Source: CAYRSS01 sp964426945
Lineage (GTDB): Bacteria; Planctomycetota; Phycisphaerae; UBA1845
Direction: 5' to 3'
DNA: 64,000 nt
Assembly (NCBI GenBank): GCA_964426945.1
Contig: CAYRSS010000018.1
Span: 1-64,000, forward strand
The stretch's first letter is position 1. Each line of letters starts with the position of its first letter. Shown here piece after piece: positions 36,103-44,701 of this stretch. The notes beneath the pieces are model-generated. The model did no database searches, was not told the origin of the DNA, and was given only the letters and a program-made list of their open reading frames with translations. The position numbers were made by a program, and so were the translations under genes.

Positions 36103-36214
36103 TCGCCAGCCACCCGCTGCCCCCCGACGATGGCCTGCCTCCGCCCGGCACTGTACTGTTGTCAGTGTAAGTTAAAATGGGGATTCCACGAATCTCGGCG
36201 GATAACCCCCTATT

Positions 36215-36277
36215 CGGCACAAAACATCCATGTTTTCAATGCCGCCGCTCCCGCCCGAGGCCTGACGCGGCTATAGT
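36215..36277 (+). promoter_or_regulatory. inverted repeat and -10-like element before the TIGR03790-like gene
   Basis: AAAACAT (36221-36227) and ATGTTTT (36230-36236) form a perfect palindrome around CC. They are flanked by CGGCA (36215-36219) and TGCCG (36240-36244), which extend the symmetry. TATAGT at 36272-36277 could be the -10, with no clear -35, and the ATG lies at 36343. The palindrome is centred about 55 bases before the predicted start point, a position suited to an activator. The surrounding A+T-rich island contrasts with the G+C-rich genes. Confidence 0.4.
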
Positions 36278-36342
36278 AGAGCCAGCCGAATTGCGCTCGT
36301 ACGCTGCTCACCGCGCCGGCAACCCATGCCGGAGGGGGATCC

Positions 36343-37842
36343 ATGCGCCTTCCGATAAGCATGGCCATCGGGGCCATGCTCGTACTTTCGTCCGCACTGC
36401 AGGCCGGCGAGATCCCCGCCGCCGAGCGGACTGCCGCCATGCCGGACAGCTGGCTGGTTCTGTACAACGTCAACAACCCCGACAGCATCGCCTGGAAGGA
36501 CTTCTACCTGGCGGCGTGGGGTGTTCCGCCCGAAAACGCGCTGGGCCTGAACGTCGACGCGAACCTCGAACGAATTCAGCGCGATCTCTTCCGTGACCAG
36601 ATCTACAACCCGGTCATCGCCTACCTCGCGGCCAACCCGGCCGTCTCCGCGCGGATCATGGGCATCCTGGTCGGCTACCGCGTTCCGGGTAACCACTACC
36701 TCGACGAGACGCGCCCGCCGTTGCCCGGGGGCGGGGGCTGGTCCGTGGCGAATAACCTGACGGATCTGACCTCGTTCACCTACTACCAGCGACCGAACCC
36801 CCACTTCTTCGTGGGCTACTGGCAGGCGCCGCGCCCGCGGCTGACGAAGGCCACGCTGCAGGCCGGCGCGTACATGACCGCGCGCATCGACGCGCCGACG
36901 CTCGCCGAGGCGATGGCGCTCACGACCCGCGCCCAGGCGATCAGCACGGCCGCGTCGTTGCCCGCCTCAGATCTGCTGTACTACGACTACATCGATCCGG
37001 AGTCGCCAGCCGGCGCCGAGTGGATGGCCCTGCGGTTCATGGTGCAAAGCCCGATTCTGACCGATCCGCCAGAGCGCTTCCCGTGGATGCAATTCGAATC
37101 GGAGACGGATGCGACCCCGTCCTGCGCGATGCACTTCAGCTGGTACCGCATCGCGGGATGGCAGTCCGTGCCCTGGGGCGGCGTGCCTGCGGGCACGCGG
37201 ATCCTGGGCTACGCCCTCAACAGCTGGGGCGCCACCACCGTGCGCAGCCGCACCGCCCATAACGGCCGCTTCGTGCCCAACGCTCTGTTCGCCGGCCAGT
37301 ACGCCGCGGCCATCGGCGCGACTGCGGAGCCGTTCCTCGGCAACGAGCCGGACCCCAGCACGATCGTATGGGGCCTGGCCGAGGGCTGGACGCTGGGCGA
37401 GGCGATGTTCAGCGCGAACCCGTACCGCAACTTCATGTGGGAACTGGTCGGCGATCCGCTCCTGCGCATCCCGTCGTGGTTCGGCGCGCCGCCCGTCTGC
37501 GGTGGCGGACCGCCGCGCTTCGCCCTTCCCGGCGACATCGTCAGTTGCTCCGCCGGCCCGGGCGCGACACTCGACGCCCGCTGCGACTGCCTCGACCGCG
37601 ACGGGGACGGCGACTCCGACATGTTCGACACGATGGTTTTGTTCCGCCGCGAGATCGCCGGGCCCATCGGCGACTGCACGGGCGACGGCCTGACCAACGC
37701 GGCGGACGCCGGCGGCCTGGTCGACTGCCTCACGGGCCCCGGGGTCGACTCGCCCGACGCCTGCCTCTGCGCCGACACCGACGGCGACCACGACGCGGAC
37801 CTGCGCGACTTTTGCGCGATCCAGCGGAAAGTCCACCCGTAA
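36343..37842 (+). CDS. TIGR03790-like secreted protein with dockerin-like end
   Basis: 499 residues with a signal peptide (MRLPISMAIGAMLVLSSALQ). The mature start SWLVLYNVNNPDSIAWKDFY and the following VPPENALGLNVD match my recollection of the TIGR03790 family (V-x-Y-N-x-N-x-P-x-S, then a YxxxRxIPxxNxLxL-like string). That family is uncharacterised and described as found in exosortase-bearing genomes; the assignment is from memory, not from a search. Later segments such as GYALNSWGATTVRS and FMWELVGDPLLRIPSW are typical of its C-terminal part. The last 100 residues carry Ca-loop/dockerin-like repeats (DCLDRDGDGDSDMFD, DCTGDGLTNAADAGG, DTDGDHDADLRDF). It is exported; function unknown. Confidence 0.75.
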   Translation: MRLPISMAIGAMLVLSSALQAGEIPAAERTAAMPDSWLVLYNVNNPDSIAWKDFYLAAWGVPPENALGLNVDANLERIQRDLFRDQIYNPVIAYLAANPAVSARIMGILVGYRVPGNHYLDETRPPLPGGGGWSVANNLTDLTSFTYYQRPNPHFFVGYWQAPRPRLTKATLQAGAYMTARIDAPTLAEAMALTTRAQAISTAASLPASDLLYYDYIDPESPAGAEWMALRFMVQSPILTDPPERFPWMQFESETDATPSCAMHFSWYRIAGWQSVPWGGVPAGTRILGYALNSWGATTVRSRTAHNGRFVPNALFAGQYAAAIGATAEPFLGNEPDPSTIVWGLAEGWTLGEAMFSANPYRNFMWELVGDPLLRIPSWFGAPPVCGGGPPRFALPGDIVSCSAGPGATLDARCDCLDRDGDGDSDMFDTMVLFRREIAGPIGDCTGDGLTNAADAGGLVDCLTGPGVDSPDACLCADTDGDHDADLRDFCAIQRKVHP

Positions 37843-37914
37843 CCCGCTCTCTCCCCCCGTCGCCGACAGCTAAACCCCGCGCCGCCCCCAGCCGATGGGT
37901 TATGGGAACCACCC

Positions 37915-39177
37915 ATGAAACTATCCATCGTCATCCCGGCGCTGAACGAGGAAGAAGCGATCGGCTCGATCATCGAGCGCTGTCTGGCCGCCCGGCCTGG
38001 CATCGTCGCCGCATCGCCCGTCGATGCGGTCGAGATCATTGTGGTCAGCGACGGCTCGACCGACCGCACGGCCGAGATCGCCGCGGGTTACGACGAGATC
38101 GAACTCATCACCTTCGAGAAGAACCGCGGCTATGGCGCGGCCATCAAGGCGGGCTTCGAGCGGAGCACCGGCGACCTGGTCGGATTCCTCGACGCGGACG
38201 GCACCTGCGACCCGACCTACTTCGGGCCGATGTGCCGCAAGCTCGTGACGGAGCACGCCGCCGTCGTGCTCGGCTCGCGCATGGGCCCCGGCAGCCGCAT
38301 GCCCAAGATCCGGCGGCTGGGCAATCGCATCTACGCCCTCATTCTCTCATCGCTCGCCAACCGGCCGGTGACCGACACGGCGAGCGGGATGCGCGTCATC
38401 CGACGCGACGCCCTCCGGCAGCTCTATCCGCTGCCCGACGGACTGCACTTCACGCCCGCGATGAGCGCCCGCGCCCTGCTCGACGATCACCTGCGGATCA
38501 TCGAGGTGCCCATCGCGTATGAAGAGCGCGTGGGCGAGTCGAAGCTCAGCGTCGTTCGCGACGGCGTGCGGTTCCTTCGGACCATCCTGGCCATGACGCT
38601 CATGTGGCGGCCGGCACGGCTCTTTCTCGCGCTGTCCCTCGCGTGCCTGGCGAGCATGGTGCTTCTCGCGATGCACCCGATCGAAACCTGGCTGCATGTC
38701 GGTGCACTCGAGGAATCCACGATCTACCGCCTGCTGTTCTGTTCGTTCCTCGGTGCGGCGGGTATGACCCTCATGTCCTCCGCCGTGCTGGCGGACAACC
38801 TGCACCGTCTCGTCGCCGAGCGCACACCGTCGCGCACGTTCTTCAGCGTTGCGCTCGACAGGCTTTACACGCTGCGGTCATTCGTCTGGCAGTCGGCCAT
38901 CGTGGTGCCCTTGCTGACGTGGCTGATCGGTGGCGGGCTGCTCTCGCGCATCACGGAAGGCTACATCAGCGTGCACTGGTCGCGCGTGGTGCTGGCGGGG
39001 CTGTTGGGTTTTGCGCTGGGACAGTCGCTGGTGACGGTGCTGCTGGCGAACATCATCCGCTTCCACACCTGTCGCAAGTCGCTGGCGATGCCGCCGAAGT
39101 CGGCCGAGCGCGTCATCCTGGCCGCGTCCGAGGCGGATCGGTCCGTGGCCGCGCCGTCCCTCGTTCTTCACGACTGA
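37915..39177 (+). CDS. membrane-bound family 2 glycosyltransferase (dolichol-phosphate mannosyltransferase-like)
   Basis: 420 residues. The GT2 domain is residues 1-230: the start LSIVIPALNEEEAIGSII, EIIVVSDGSTDRT, KNRGYGAAIKAGF, and the metal-binding FLDADGTCDP (DxD). It is followed by VLGSRMGPGSRMPKIRRLGN, as in polyprenyl-phosphate sugar transferases. After residue 230 come about four to five transmembrane helices, so the protein is anchored in the inner membrane. The likely reaction is transfer of a sugar from a nucleotide donor to a polyprenyl phosphate or glycan. The start is the ATG at 37915, 72 bases after the upstream stop, possibly co-transcribed with it. Confidence 0.9.
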   Translation: MKLSIVIPALNEEEAIGSIIERCLAARPGIVAASPVDAVEIIVVSDGSTDRTAEIAAGYDEIELITFEKNRGYGAAIKAGFERSTGDLVGFLDADGTCDPTYFGPMCRKLVTEHAAVVLGSRMGPGSRMPKIRRLGNRIYALILSSLANRPVTDTASGMRVIRRDALRQLYPLPDGLHFTPAMSARALLDDHLRIIEVPIAYEERVGESKLSVVRDGVRFLRTILAMTLMWRPARLFLALSLACLASMVLLAMHPIETWLHVGALEESTIYRLLFCSFLGAAGMTLMSSAVLADNLHRLVAERTPSRTFFSVALDRLYTLRSFVWQSAIVVPLLTWLIGGGLLSRITEGYISVHWSRVVLAGLLGFALGQSLVTVLLANIIRFHTCRKSLAMPPKSAERVILAASEADRSVAAPSLVLHD

Positions 39178-39201
39178 CGCCGCACGCCCTCGCGGCCACC
39201 G

Positions 39202-39852
39202 TCAGGCGTTCGGCTGCGCCCCATCGCGCATGACACGCCGTCGGGCCATCAGCAGCCGGATTCCCGCAAACGCCGGGAGGAAGAACAGCAGCGCCACCCC
39301 CGCATTAAGCACGAGCAGGTACACCGTATCCGGCAGCAGGTTGATGCGGTCGATGAGTTCCCACCGGGGCGAGGCGCCCACGCCGTAGGCGTAGTTCACG
39401 TTCAGCCCCCGCGGCGATACCGCGCGGCACACCACCGTCAGCACCATGTACATCGCTACCGCGCCGAGCAGACAGGTCGCCGGCAGGGACCGCACCCGAT
39501 AGACCGCCACGGCCAGCGCAGGGGCGAGGTAGAAGTGATGACTCGTGGCCACCCACGACCACCGATCCGCCTCGGCGAGATACGCCGTGATGGCCAGGGG
39601 TGAGCGGCCGGTGACGATCAGGGTGAGGCAGTCGACCAGCCACATCGTGTGCAGGCAGAAGATCGCGACGTAGGCCGTGCCGACGAGGAAGCGGGATCGC
39701 GCCAGCAGCCCGACGCCCGCGCAGAGCAGGCTGGTGTGTGACATCCAGAGGATTTCGGGCGCGACGCCCTTGTAGGTTTTGATCCCGCAGACGACGACGA
39801 ACTGAATGACGAACAAGGCGCCGAGCCAACGTCCTGCCCGTCCCTCGATCAT
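39202..39852 (-). CDS. multi-spanning membrane protein of unknown function
   Basis: 216 residues with about six hydrophobic helices and a basic C-terminal tail (LLMARRRVMRDG). Some polar residues lie within helices, including the HH pair in TSHHFYLAPALA and the D in WLVDCLTLIV. I do not recognise a family. Its ATG (39852) directly follows the stop codon of the pseudopilin gene (TAGATG), so the two are translated together. This points to a possible role in membrane handling of that pseudopilin. Confidence 0.7.
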   Translation of the reverse strand: MIEGRAGRWLGALFVIQFVVVCGIKTYKGVAPEILWMSHTSLLCAGVGLLARSRFLVGTAYVAIFCLHTMWLVDCLTLIVTGRSPLAITAYLAEADRWSWVATSHHFYLAPALAVAVYRVRSLPATCLLGAVAMYMVLTVVCRAVSPRGLNVNYAYGVGASPRWELIDRINLLPDTVYLLVLNAGVALLFFLPAFAGIRLLMARRRVMRDGAQPNA

Positions 39853-40386
39853 CTACGACCAGCCTCCCCCCCCGCCGCCGCAGAGCCCGCCACCGCCACC
39901 GCCGCTGCTGTAGTTGCCCAGCGACGACTCGCCACTGTTGTTGACGCGGTTGTACATCTCGCGTGTTTCCGCCTCCGTGCCCATGTCGATGACCCGTGCC
40001 CGAAACACGCCCTCGGTGCGATTGTACCAGAACGCTCCGTTCACGCCCGACTTGAGCACCTTGTTGGCCGGATGACGCAGGCCCGATGTGGCCACCGTTT
40101 CAATGTTCGGCACGCCGAAGGTATTCACCGGATGCTCGGGAACCTCCGGCGGCGAGAACCATGTCGGATCGATCGCGGTGGGGATCGAGCCGAGTTCGAT
40201 CCGGCGGCTGTCGATCTGCTTCTGCACGATGCGTACGGTCGTCACGAGCTGATTGACCTTGGCATCGGTGCTGGCGTCCGCGAACTTGGGGACGACGATG
40301 GCCCCGAGGATCGCGATGATCACGACCACGATCAGCACCTCGACGAGTGTGAAGGCTGATCGCGGACGACAGTCGTAGTGGTGCAT
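39853..40386 (-). CDS. type II secretion/type IV pilus pseudopilin (GspG-like) with Gly-rich tail
   Basis: 177 residues. The prepilin leader is MHHYDCRPRSA, then FTLVEVLIVVVIIAILGAIV, with Glu at +5. The body SIPTAIDPTWFSPPEVPEHPVN fits GspG-like pseudopilins. The C-terminus is unusual: a Gly-only run with a single Cys (SGGGGGGLCGGGGGGWS). It would be processed by a prepilin peptidase and incorporated into a pseudopilus or a fibre. It is the first gene of a pair with the membrane protein at 39202-39852. A GGGAG site lies 11 bases before the ATG. A promoter is proposed upstream at 40425-40455. Confidence 0.9.
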   Translation of the reverse strand: MHHYDCRPRSAFTLVEVLIVVVIIAILGAIVVPKFADASTDAKVNQLVTTVRIVQKQIDSRRIELGSIPTAIDPTWFSPPEVPEHPVNTFGVPNIETVATSGLRHPANKVLKSGVNGAFWYNRTEGVFRARVIDMGTEAETREMYNRVNNSGESSLGNYSSGGGGGGLCGGGGGGWS

Positions 40387-40424
40387 AGCTGGCGGGCTCC
40401 CCGACGCGTAACTCGACCGCGCAC

Positions 40425-40455
40425 ATTATCCCCATCCGCGGAGAGAGTGTCCCAA
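40425..40455 (-). promoter_or_regulatory. possible promoter of the pseudopilin pair
   Basis: On the minus strand, TTGGGA (40455-40450) and GATAAT (40430-40425) are separated by 19 bases, slightly long. The predicted start point leaves a leader of about 30 bases before the ATG at 40386. The hexamer match to -10 is good and to -35 moderate. Confidence 0.35.
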
Positions 40456-40612
40456 TCCCCGGGCGCGCGGTCCGCTGCTGACTTGTCGGCGGAAGTTCCC
40501 AATCGCCTTAACGAAGTCCGCCCCGGTGGCCGCTTACGGCGGCGTGTGCCGATAATCACCGGCCCTCGGCTGCGGCCTCGGAGGGACCAGGCGGGGTCCG
40601 AGCCCTGCCGCG

Positions 40613-40641
40613 TTGTAGGCCCTGCGGCCGATCGCTACACT
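40613..40641 (+). promoter_or_regulatory. putative promoter of the CBM20-esterase gene
   Basis: TTGTAG (40613-40618) and TACACT (40636-40641) are separated by 17 bases, and the ATG follows at 40682. They lie in the 295-base gap between this gene and the divergent pseudopilin gene. Confidence 0.5.
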
Positions 40642-40681
40642 CGAAGCAACGGCTCTTCACAGCCGGCTGGGGGAATGGGGT

Positions 40682-42322
40682 ATGCGAAAGTCGGCTCACC
40701 GCGCCGGGGTTATCGGCCTGGCACTCATGACCACGATGACGGGGGCCCCGCCCGCCCGCGGCGAGACGGCCGAGGACGTGGTCTTCGCGATCACGCACAC
40801 GACCGTGATCGGCCAGAGCGTCTACGTCCTCGGCGACCTGCCGGAACTCGGCGGCGGCAACCCCGCCTTCGCCGTTAAGCTCGAACCCGGCAGCTACCCG
40901 CTGTGGCAGGCCGCAATCGCGCTGCCGAAGGGACGCACCTACACCTACCAGTTCACCTGGCGCAACGACGCGGTCGCCCAGTGGTCGAACCCGGCCAACC
41001 ACAACCCCATCGGCAGCCCGATCGCCGCCGCCACCGGACCTTCGAGCCACCGCCCGGGCCGCAAGGGGCTGTATTACCACAGCGGCTGGAGCCCGCCGGT
41101 CCTCAACTGGCGCACCCACGCCGGTGACGTGTTCACCGCAACCACAATGACGGACTTCGGGCCGGGACGTTCGGCGGGTGAGCGCCGTTGGCGAACGATC
41201 GGCGTAGGCGTCGGCGGGGCAGAGATCGAGTTCTATTTCACGAATGGCGGCGGGGCGGGCCGCGACCCCGTGAGCGGCAGCTACCGGACGCGGCTCGACG
41301 GTTTCCTCGTCCAGAGCGGCAACGTGTTCGACTACTTTCCCGCGGCGACGGTGGCCGGCCCTCGGCGCGACTACAACCCCGCCAGCCCGCCGGGCATCAA
41401 CTCGACCCATCTCGGCGGTGAGTTCCGCCGCTACCGCGTGCTGCTGCCGCGCGGCTATGACCAGCATCCCGAGCGACGGTATCCCGTGCTCTACATGCAC
41501 GACGGGCAGAACGTTTTCGAGATTGGTCCGTTCGGCTCGTGGAACGCGCACACCGCCGCGGACACGGCGATCCGCGGCGGCCGGATGCGCGAGACGATCA
41601 TCGTGGGCGTGGACAACACGGCGAACCGCTTCGACAACTACATCCCCCCCGACGACGGCGGCGAAGCGGACGACTACGCCGCGTTCCTGGTGAACGAACT
41701 CAAGCCGCTGATCGACGCGACCTATCGCACACTGCCCGACCGGGCGAACACCGGCACGATCGGTTCGAGCCTCGGCGGACTGGTGTCGCTCTATCTCGGC
41801 TGGGATTTCGGCGGGGTTTTCGGGCGGGTAGGGCCGATGTCCGGCTCGTGGCAGTTCGGCAACTTCCCCGCCCGCGTCGCTGCCGGATCGCACCGGGATC
41901 TGCGCATCTACCTCGACAGCGGCGACAGCGGCACGAGCAACGACAACGCCTGGGGAACGATGAACGTCCGCGACAACCTGCTGCGCGACGGCTGGGTGCT
42001 GGGGAGCGACCTGCGCCACGTCGTGGGCTACGGCCATCAGCATAACGAGGCCGCGTGGGCGGCGCGCGTCGGTGGCGGGTTCGAGTTCCTCTTCCCCGCA
42101 ACCGAGGCGGAAGGCCCGCTGGTGGATGACATCTTCCGCGCCGACCTGAACGGCGACGGCCTGATCGACCTCGACGACTGGCTGCTCATGAGCCTCTGCC
42201 TCGGCGGTCCGGGGGCGGGCCCGCACGCCGACTGCCCCGCCGGCGTCGACGCCGATCTCGATGACGACGGCGACGCGGATCTCGTCGACGCGAACATCTT
42301 CCTGTACCATTTCAGCGGATAA
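40682..42322 (+). CDS. secreted esterase with N-terminal starch-binding (CBM20) and C-terminal dockerin-like module
   Basis: 546 residues. Signal peptide: about residues 1-27. Residues about 30-130 resemble CBM20: VYVLGDLPELGG, then YPLWQAAIALPKG and a Trp-containing FTWRND, the usual glucan-binding surface. Residues about 235-470 are an esterase-D/enterochelin-esterase-like alpha/beta hydrolase: YRVLLPRGYD, VLYMHDGQNVF and nucleophile Ser in GSSLGGLVSLY. A late GYGHQHNEAAW probably supplies the His. The final 60 residues form paired Ca loops (DLNGDGLIDLDDW, DLDDDGDADLVDA). The likely action is deacylation of a polysaccharide or glucan-linked ester outside the cell. The gene for an alpha-glucan phosphorylase follows after 119 bases. 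Confidence 0.85.
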   Translation: MRKSAHRAGVIGLALMTTMTGAPPARGETAEDVVFAITHTTVIGQSVYVLGDLPELGGGNPAFAVKLEPGSYPLWQAAIALPKGRTYTYQFTWRNDAVAQWSNPANHNPIGSPIAAATGPSSHRPGRKGLYYHSGWSPPVLNWRTHAGDVFTATTMTDFGPGRSAGERRWRTIGVGVGGAEIEFYFTNGGGAGRDPVSGSYRTRLDGFLVQSGNVFDYFPAATVAGPRRDYNPASPPGINSTHLGGEFRRYRVLLPRGYDQHPERRYPVLYMHDGQNVFEIGPFGSWNAHTAADTAIRGGRMRETIIVGVDNTANRFDNYIPPDDGGEADDYAAFLVNELKPLIDATYRTLPDRANTGTIGSSLGGLVSLYLGWDFGGVFGRVGPMSGSWQFGNFPARVAAGSHRDLRIYLDSGDSGTSNDNAWGTMNVRDNLLRDGWVLGSDLRHVVGYGHQHNEAAWAARVGGGFEFLFPATEAEGPLVDDIFRADLNGDGLIDLDDWLLMSLCLGGPGAGPHADCPAGVDADLDDDGDADLVDANIFLYHFSG

Positions 42323-42441
42323 TCTGCCGCCCGCGATGGCGCGCCGCTGCCAGGCGGCCGTCGCCCGCTGCGGCCAACGGACCACGTCGGCGGCGCGGCC
42401 GACGAGGCAGGCTGAAACCCCAAGGTCAGGAACTGACAGAC

Positions 42442-44622
42442 ATGCCCACTCGCTCCCGATCTGCCGGCCGGCGGACCGCCTCCGCTGCCGGCGACATGCC
42501 CGGCTTGCTTCGCGACCTCGCCCACAACCTCTGGTGGTGCTGGCATCCCGACGGGAGGAGGCTGTTCGAGTCGGTCGACCCGCGCACCTGGGCCCGCGTC
42601 GAGCACAGCCCGACCGCCTTGCTCGCCAAGCTGCCCGCCCGGCGGCTCGCCGCCCTGCAGGCGGATGAGGCGTTCTGCCGCGAGGCGGAGCGCGTCCACG
42701 GACGGCTGAAACGCTACCTCGCCGCGAAGGCGTGGTACGACACGAAGCGAACCGGACAATCGAGATGCGCAGTGGCCTACTTCAGCAGGGAGTTCGGCCT
42801 GCACGAGTCGCTGCCGATCTTCGCCGGCGGGCTGGGTGTGCTCGCCGGCGACCACTTCAAGAGCGCCAGCGATCTGGGCCTGCCGCTCGTCGGCGTGGGC
42901 ATGTTCTGGCGGCGCGGCTACACCCGGCAGCGCATCGCGGGCGGCCGACAGGTCGATCGCTACGACACGCTTTCGCCCGACCGCATGCCCCTGACCGAGG
43001 TGTGCACCCCCGCGGGCCGCAAGGCGGCGGCCTGGCGCTGCGGCCTCGCATCCGCCGAGAAGACGATCGGCTCACCGCTGCGGCTGCGCGTGCCTGTCGG
43101 CGAAGATACGGTGCTCGTCCGGGCGTGGCGGCTCGACGTCGGTCGCGTGCCGATCTTCCTGCTCGACACCAACCTGCCCGACAACGCACCGAAGCACCGA
43201 AAGCTCACCGAGCGGCTCTACAGCGGCGATCGCGACACGCGCATCCGCCAGGAGATCGTGCTCGGCGTGGGCGGCTGGATGCTGCTGCAGGCGCTGCGCC
43301 TGCCGGTCGCCGCGTGCCACCTCAACGAAGGCCACGCCGCCTTCTGCGCGGTTCAGCGCGTGGCCGAGCAGATCGAGAGCGGCCGCACGTTCTCCCAGGC
43401 GGTCGGCGACGTCGCCCGCTCGACGGTCTTCACCACGCACACCCCCGTGCCCGAAGGCAACGAGACGTTCGAGCCTGAACTCGTTGAGGCGTACTTCGCC
43501 CCCTGGGCCGAGGCGACGGGCATCGGCTGGGAGCGGATGCTGTCGCTCAGCCGGATCGACCCGACCAGCGACCGGGAGAAGTTCGGCATGACGCCGCTGG
43601 CGCTGCGGCTCTCCGATCATCGCAACGGCGTATCACGCCTGCACGGCGAGGTGTCCCGGCGGATGTGGAAGGACGTATGGCCGCGCCGCCGGGCGGGCGC
43701 GCCGACCATCGGCCACATCACCAACGGCGTCCACGTCCCCACGTGGATGCATCCGAAGATGGAAGCCCTGCTCGACGAGTATCTCGTCGACGGCTGGCGC
43801 GATGCCCACGACGATCCGCGCGTCTGGAAGAACGTGGCCCGCATTCCCGCCGAGCGTCTCTGGTCGCTGCACACGGAGTTCAAGCGCGAGCTGTGCGACT
43901 TCGTGCTTTGCAAACAGGGCGAAGGATTGGCCACGCGCAGCAGCCGCGGCCCGCTCGACCCGGAGGCCCTGACCATCGGCTTTGCGCGGCGCTTCGCCAC
44001 CTACAAGCGGGCGACGCTGATCTTCACCGACGCGGCTCGCTTCGCCCGGCTCGTCGGCGACGCGACCAGGCCGGTGCAGATCATCTTCGCCGGCAAGGCC
44101 CACCCGGCCGACGAGGCGGGCAAGGCGTTCGTCGCGGCCGTCGCGAAGCACGCGGCCTCGAAACGCTTCAAGGGGCGCGTGGTCCTGCTCGCCGACTATG
44201 ACATGGAAATCGCCCGGCACCTCGTGGCCGGCGTGGACGTGTGGCTCAACAACCCGCGCCGCCCGCAGGAAGCCAGCGGCACCAGCGGGATGAAGCCCGC
44301 GCTGCACGGCGGGCTGAACCTCAGCAATCTGGATGGCTGGTGGCCGGAAGCCTGCCAAGATGGATCGAACGGATGGGCGATCGGCAGGCCGGTCGACAGC
44401 CGGGGCACCAAGGCCGAGGATCGCCGCGACGCGACGTCGCTCTACACGCGTCTCACGCGCGACGTGATTCCGGCCTATTACCGGCGGGACCGCGCCGGGC
44501 TGCCCACCGCGTGGATCCGGATGATGCGGCGGACGCTGACCACGATTCCCGCGCAGTTCAGCAGCCACCGCATGGTCAAGGAGTACCTCGCATGGTATTA
44601 CGCGAAGATGCTGGGCGCGTAG
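42442..44622 (+). CDS. glgP: alpha-glucan (glycogen/maltodextrin) phosphorylase, short-type
   Basis: 726 residues. It starts with the short N-terminal domain of the TIGR02094 type (DUF3417-like, LAHNLWWCWHPDGRRLF). FGLHESLPIFAGGLGVLAGDH follows, the hallmark of this bacterial/archaeal subfamily. The pyridoxal phosphate site is in EASGTSGMKPALHGGLN with the Lys, and ITNGVHVPTWMHP is a conserved active-site string. It uses phosphate to release glucose 1-phosphate from alpha-1,4-glucans, in the cytoplasm. It lacks the regulatory N-terminal segment of classical phosphorylases. The ATG at 42442 is preceded by AGGAA 11 bases upstream. It is co-directional with the CBM20-esterase; an operon is possible but not proven. 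Confidence 0.95.
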   Translation: MPTRSRSAGRRTASAAGDMPGLLRDLAHNLWWCWHPDGRRLFESVDPRTWARVEHSPTALLAKLPARRLAALQADEAFCREAERVHGRLKRYLAAKAWYDTKRTGQSRCAVAYFSREFGLHESLPIFAGGLGVLAGDHFKSASDLGLPLVGVGMFWRRGYTRQRIAGGRQVDRYDTLSPDRMPLTEVCTPAGRKAAAWRCGLASAEKTIGSPLRLRVPVGEDTVLVRAWRLDVGRVPIFLLDTNLPDNAPKHRKLTERLYSGDRDTRIRQEIVLGVGGWMLLQALRLPVAACHLNEGHAAFCAVQRVAEQIESGRTFSQAVGDVARSTVFTTHTPVPEGNETFEPELVEAYFAPWAEATGIGWERMLSLSRIDPTSDREKFGMTPLALRLSDHRNGVSRLHGEVSRRMWKDVWPRRRAGAPTIGHITNGVHVPTWMHPKMEALLDEYLVDGWRDAHDDPRVWKNVARIPAERLWSLHTEFKRELCDFVLCKQGEGLATRSSRGPLDPEALTIGFARRFATYKRATLIFTDAARFARLVGDATRPVQIIFAGKAHPADEAGKAFVAAVAKHAASKRFKGRVVLLADYDMEIARHLVAGVDVWLNNPRRPQEASGTSGMKPALHGGLNLSNLDGWWPEACQDGSNGWAIGRPVDSRGTKAEDRRDATSLYTRLTRDVIPAYYRRDRAGLPTAWIRMMRRTLTTIPAQFSSHRMVKEYLAWYYAKMLGA

Positions 44623-44641
44623 TCCGGCCGGCGCGCAGGAA

Positions 44642-44697
44642 GAATGCGAACCACAGAGGGCGCAGAGAAACACAGAGGGCCACGGAGCCGCGCGGCC
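44642..44697. repeat. dispersed repeat, copy A
   Basis: This 56-base block begins GAATGCGAACCACAGAG and contains GAGGGCCACGGAG. It aligns without gaps to 45477-45532, with 48 of 56 identical bases in the same orientation. Weaker similarity runs on for about 20 more bases, into the last codons of the leftward PEP-CTERM gene. ACCACAGAG-rich blocks like this are common as intergenic repeats in environmental bacteria; that is recollection, not a search result. Confidence 0.7.
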
Positions 44698-44701
44698 GCC
44701 T

